Positions 62,901 through 64,000 of a DNA stretch of 64,000 bases are shown piece by piece. Positions within the stretch are counted from its first letter, which is position 1. Each line of letters begins with the position of its first letter. Origin of the DNA: an uncultured Eubacteriales bacterium (GTDB lineage: Bacteria > Bacillota > Clostridia > Christensenellales > CAG-917); assembly GCA_900322215.1 (NCBI GenBank), contig ONYW01000001.1, forward strand, positions 64,030 to 128,029, written 5' to 3'. Below the pieces are notes generated by a model that was not told the DNA's origin, made no database searches, and was given only the letters and a program-made list of their open reading frames with translations. A program made the position numbers and the translations under genes.

Positions 62901-63849
62901 CAACAAAAAGTCAGGCGACAAAACAGCGACAATACAGCATACCGCCCTCACGGACAAAGAGAAAGCGGTCTATAAAAACGACGGTGACAAAAAGGATACA
63001 GTGATGCTCGGCGACACCGCAAAGCGCACGAAGATAGGGCTGTGCGTGACAGGCTCGTTTTGCACCTTCACCAACACGTTGAAAACCGTGGACGCGCTCA
63101 TAGACCTCGGCTATGACGTCACGCCAATTTTCAGTTTTAACGTAGCGACTCTCGACACGCGGTTTTTCAAGCAAGCGGATTTTGAGAGGCTCATCACCGA
63201 GAAGACGGGCAAAACGCCGATAAAAACGATTGTGGACGCCGAACCGCTCGGGACGAAAGACGCGGTCGATCTCATGCTCGTACTCCCCTGCACGGGCAAT
63301 ACGCTTGGCAAACTTGCAAACGGCATCACGGACACGCCTGTGACTTTGGCGGTCAAGGCGCACCTCAGGAACAACCGTCCCGTCGTCATAGCCGTCTCGT
63401 CCAACGATTCTCTCGGCGCAAACGCAAGGAATATCGGCAGGCTCTTGAACACGAGAAACTACTATTTCGTTCCGTTCGGACAGGACGCACCGACAGGCAA
63501 ACCGAACTCCCTCGTCGCCGACTTCGGCTTTGTCCCGAAGACAGTTGAGTATGCCCTCGAAGGCAAGCATTTTGTTGTCCCTGATTCTGGTGTCGTTTCT
63601 CTTCAATGGGATCAAAAAGTGCAGGTCTGGACTATCTTTGCATATGTTCCGAATTTTGCTGACGGGAAAACCCTTGTCGGCAATGATAAGACCTCTCTTG
63701 ATATCATGATTGCGAATGAAAGACTCGCAGCACACAGCATCGGTATGGTTACCTGGATACACTTCGGCGCAAATCGGTTCCATAAGTTCGACGTCGTAAG
63801 CATAAAGCACAGAAATATCCCTATGCTGCTTGCCATGCGACTTATATGA
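62890..63849 (+). CDS. dpaB: Dipicolinate synthase subunit B, C-terminus replaced by foreign sequence
   Basis: Flavoprotein-type partner of DpaA. The family part runs from about residue 48 (KIGLCVTGSFCTF) through PLTGN-like LPCTGNTLGKLANGITDTPV, AHLRNNRPVVIAVSSND, and FVPFGQDAPTGKPNSLVADF to YALEGKHF (about residue 228), only a few residues before the normal end. The first 47 residues are an unusual hydrophilic extension; GGAGGTG precedes this start. From about 63570 the frame continues for 90 residues that are antisense to a transposase gene, so this C-terminus is not native. Confidence 0.85.
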   Translation: MEYNNKKSGDKTATIQHTALTDKEKAVYKNDGDKKDTVMLGDTAKRTKIGLCVTGSFCTFTNTLKTVDALIDLGYDVTPIFSFNVATLDTRFFKQADFERLITEKTGKTPIKTIVDAEPLGTKDAVDLMLVLPCTGNTLGKLANGITDTPVTLAVKAHLRNNRPVVIAVSSNDSLGANARNIGRLLNTRNYYFVPFGQDAPTGKPNSLVADFGFVPKTVEYALEGKHFVVPDSGVVSLQWDQKVQVWTIFAYVPNFADGKTLVGNDKTSLDIMIANERLAAHSIGMVTWIHFGANRFHKFDVVSIKHRNIPMLLAMRLI

Positions 63850-64000
63850 GAACTCAGAAAGGTCATTAACCTTGCTACTATCCTGCTTTAGCGTACTGTC
63901 AATGGCAACATGGTGTTCATCCATGACGCGCTCAATCCTCAGCTTATAAAACTGCTTCCGTCTTTGATCGTCTTGACCCAGTGATTGCAACAACTTTGCA
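63570..64000 (-). mobile_element. Fragment of an IS4/IS1634-like DDE transposase (start beyond window)
   Basis: On the minus strand, running in from the right edge: VAIDSTLKQDSSKVND with the first catalytic Asp in AIDST, then the conserved GKQHRDISVLYAYD, PGNHTDAV and IIADKGFP with the second Asp, up to FLIPLKRNDTRIRDN. The protein breaks off near 63570, before the region of the catalytic Glu, where dpaB sequence begins on the other strand. No inverted repeat or target duplication is visible at the break. Codon use is more AT-ending than in neighbouring genes, consistent with a mobile origin. Confidence 0.78.

Noticed and set aside
62911..63560. Minus-strand frame continuing the transposase into the dpaB region
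   Set aside because: From about 63560 leftwards it is antisense to well-conserved dpaB codons and has no transposase motifs.

Overview
The window is a gene-dense stretch of a Gram-positive, spore-forming type of genome, most likely an uncultured gut member of the Clostridia. This is inferred from dipicolinate synthase genes (dpaA, dpaB), a DUF4364 protein, a preQ1-I riboswitch in a queuosine salvage operon, a bacterial V-type ATPase of Enterococcus-like gene order, and very large secreted proteins with MBG/YDG-like and BspA-type leucine-rich repeats. No rRNA, tRNA, CRISPR array or replication origin was seen.

Layout. 1-6.5 kb (minus): substrate-binding lipoprotein, TM1266-like regulator, and an ABC efflux-type operon (ATPase, FtsX-like permease, unknown anchored protein). 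6.7-9.2 kb: queuosine block, with queH (+) converging on a preQ1-riboswitch operon (YhhQ-type transporter plus an SDR enzyme). 9.3-10.6 kb: LRR lipoprotein. 11-20 kb: rpiB followed by a nine-gene V-ATPase operon with a Na+-type proteolipid. 20.5-31 kb: one 3,502-residue surface protein. 31.4-40.2 kb: DUF4364 gene, then the aromatic amino-acid operon aroF-tyrA-aroB-aroA-aroC-chorismate mutase-aroE/aroK-aroQ, preceded by a tyrosine-rich leader peptide and attenuator; aroE carries a frameshifting deletion. 40.2-46.4 kb: fumarase and malic enzyme operon and a heterodimeric ABC exporter. 46.5-51.1 kb: YkvI-like transporter and a three-gene TPR/membrane unit. 51.3-54.2 kb: asd-dapA-dapB. 54.3-59.5 kb: 1,706-residue LRR lipoprotein. 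59.7-64 kb: acyltransferase, P-loop ATPase, dpaA-dpaB, and a transposase fragment joined to the end of dpaB.

The most unusual thing here is a family of about ten long hairpin repeats between 7.4 and 32.5 kb. They share two conserved internal-loop strands (GATGAAGA..AAGGA and TGACAAAG..ATTCGC) and a conserved apical stem, while the helices between them vary in sequence but stay complementary. They sit in tandem arrays of two or three directly at, or overlapping, the stop codons of five operons, always in the same orientation relative to the gene. Two closely related copies 24 kb apart share everything except the outer helix, which in each matches the local gene end. I do not recognise this family. 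The other notable points are the Tyr-codon attenuator, several candidate leaderless transcripts, and the aroE and dpaB lesions.

Genes work together in clear units: lysine/DAP synthesis (asd, dapA, dapB) feeds dipicolinate synthesis (dpaA, dpaB); queH, the YhhQ-type importer and the riboswitch point to queuosine precursor handling; fumarase and malic enzyme convert fumarate to pyruvate.
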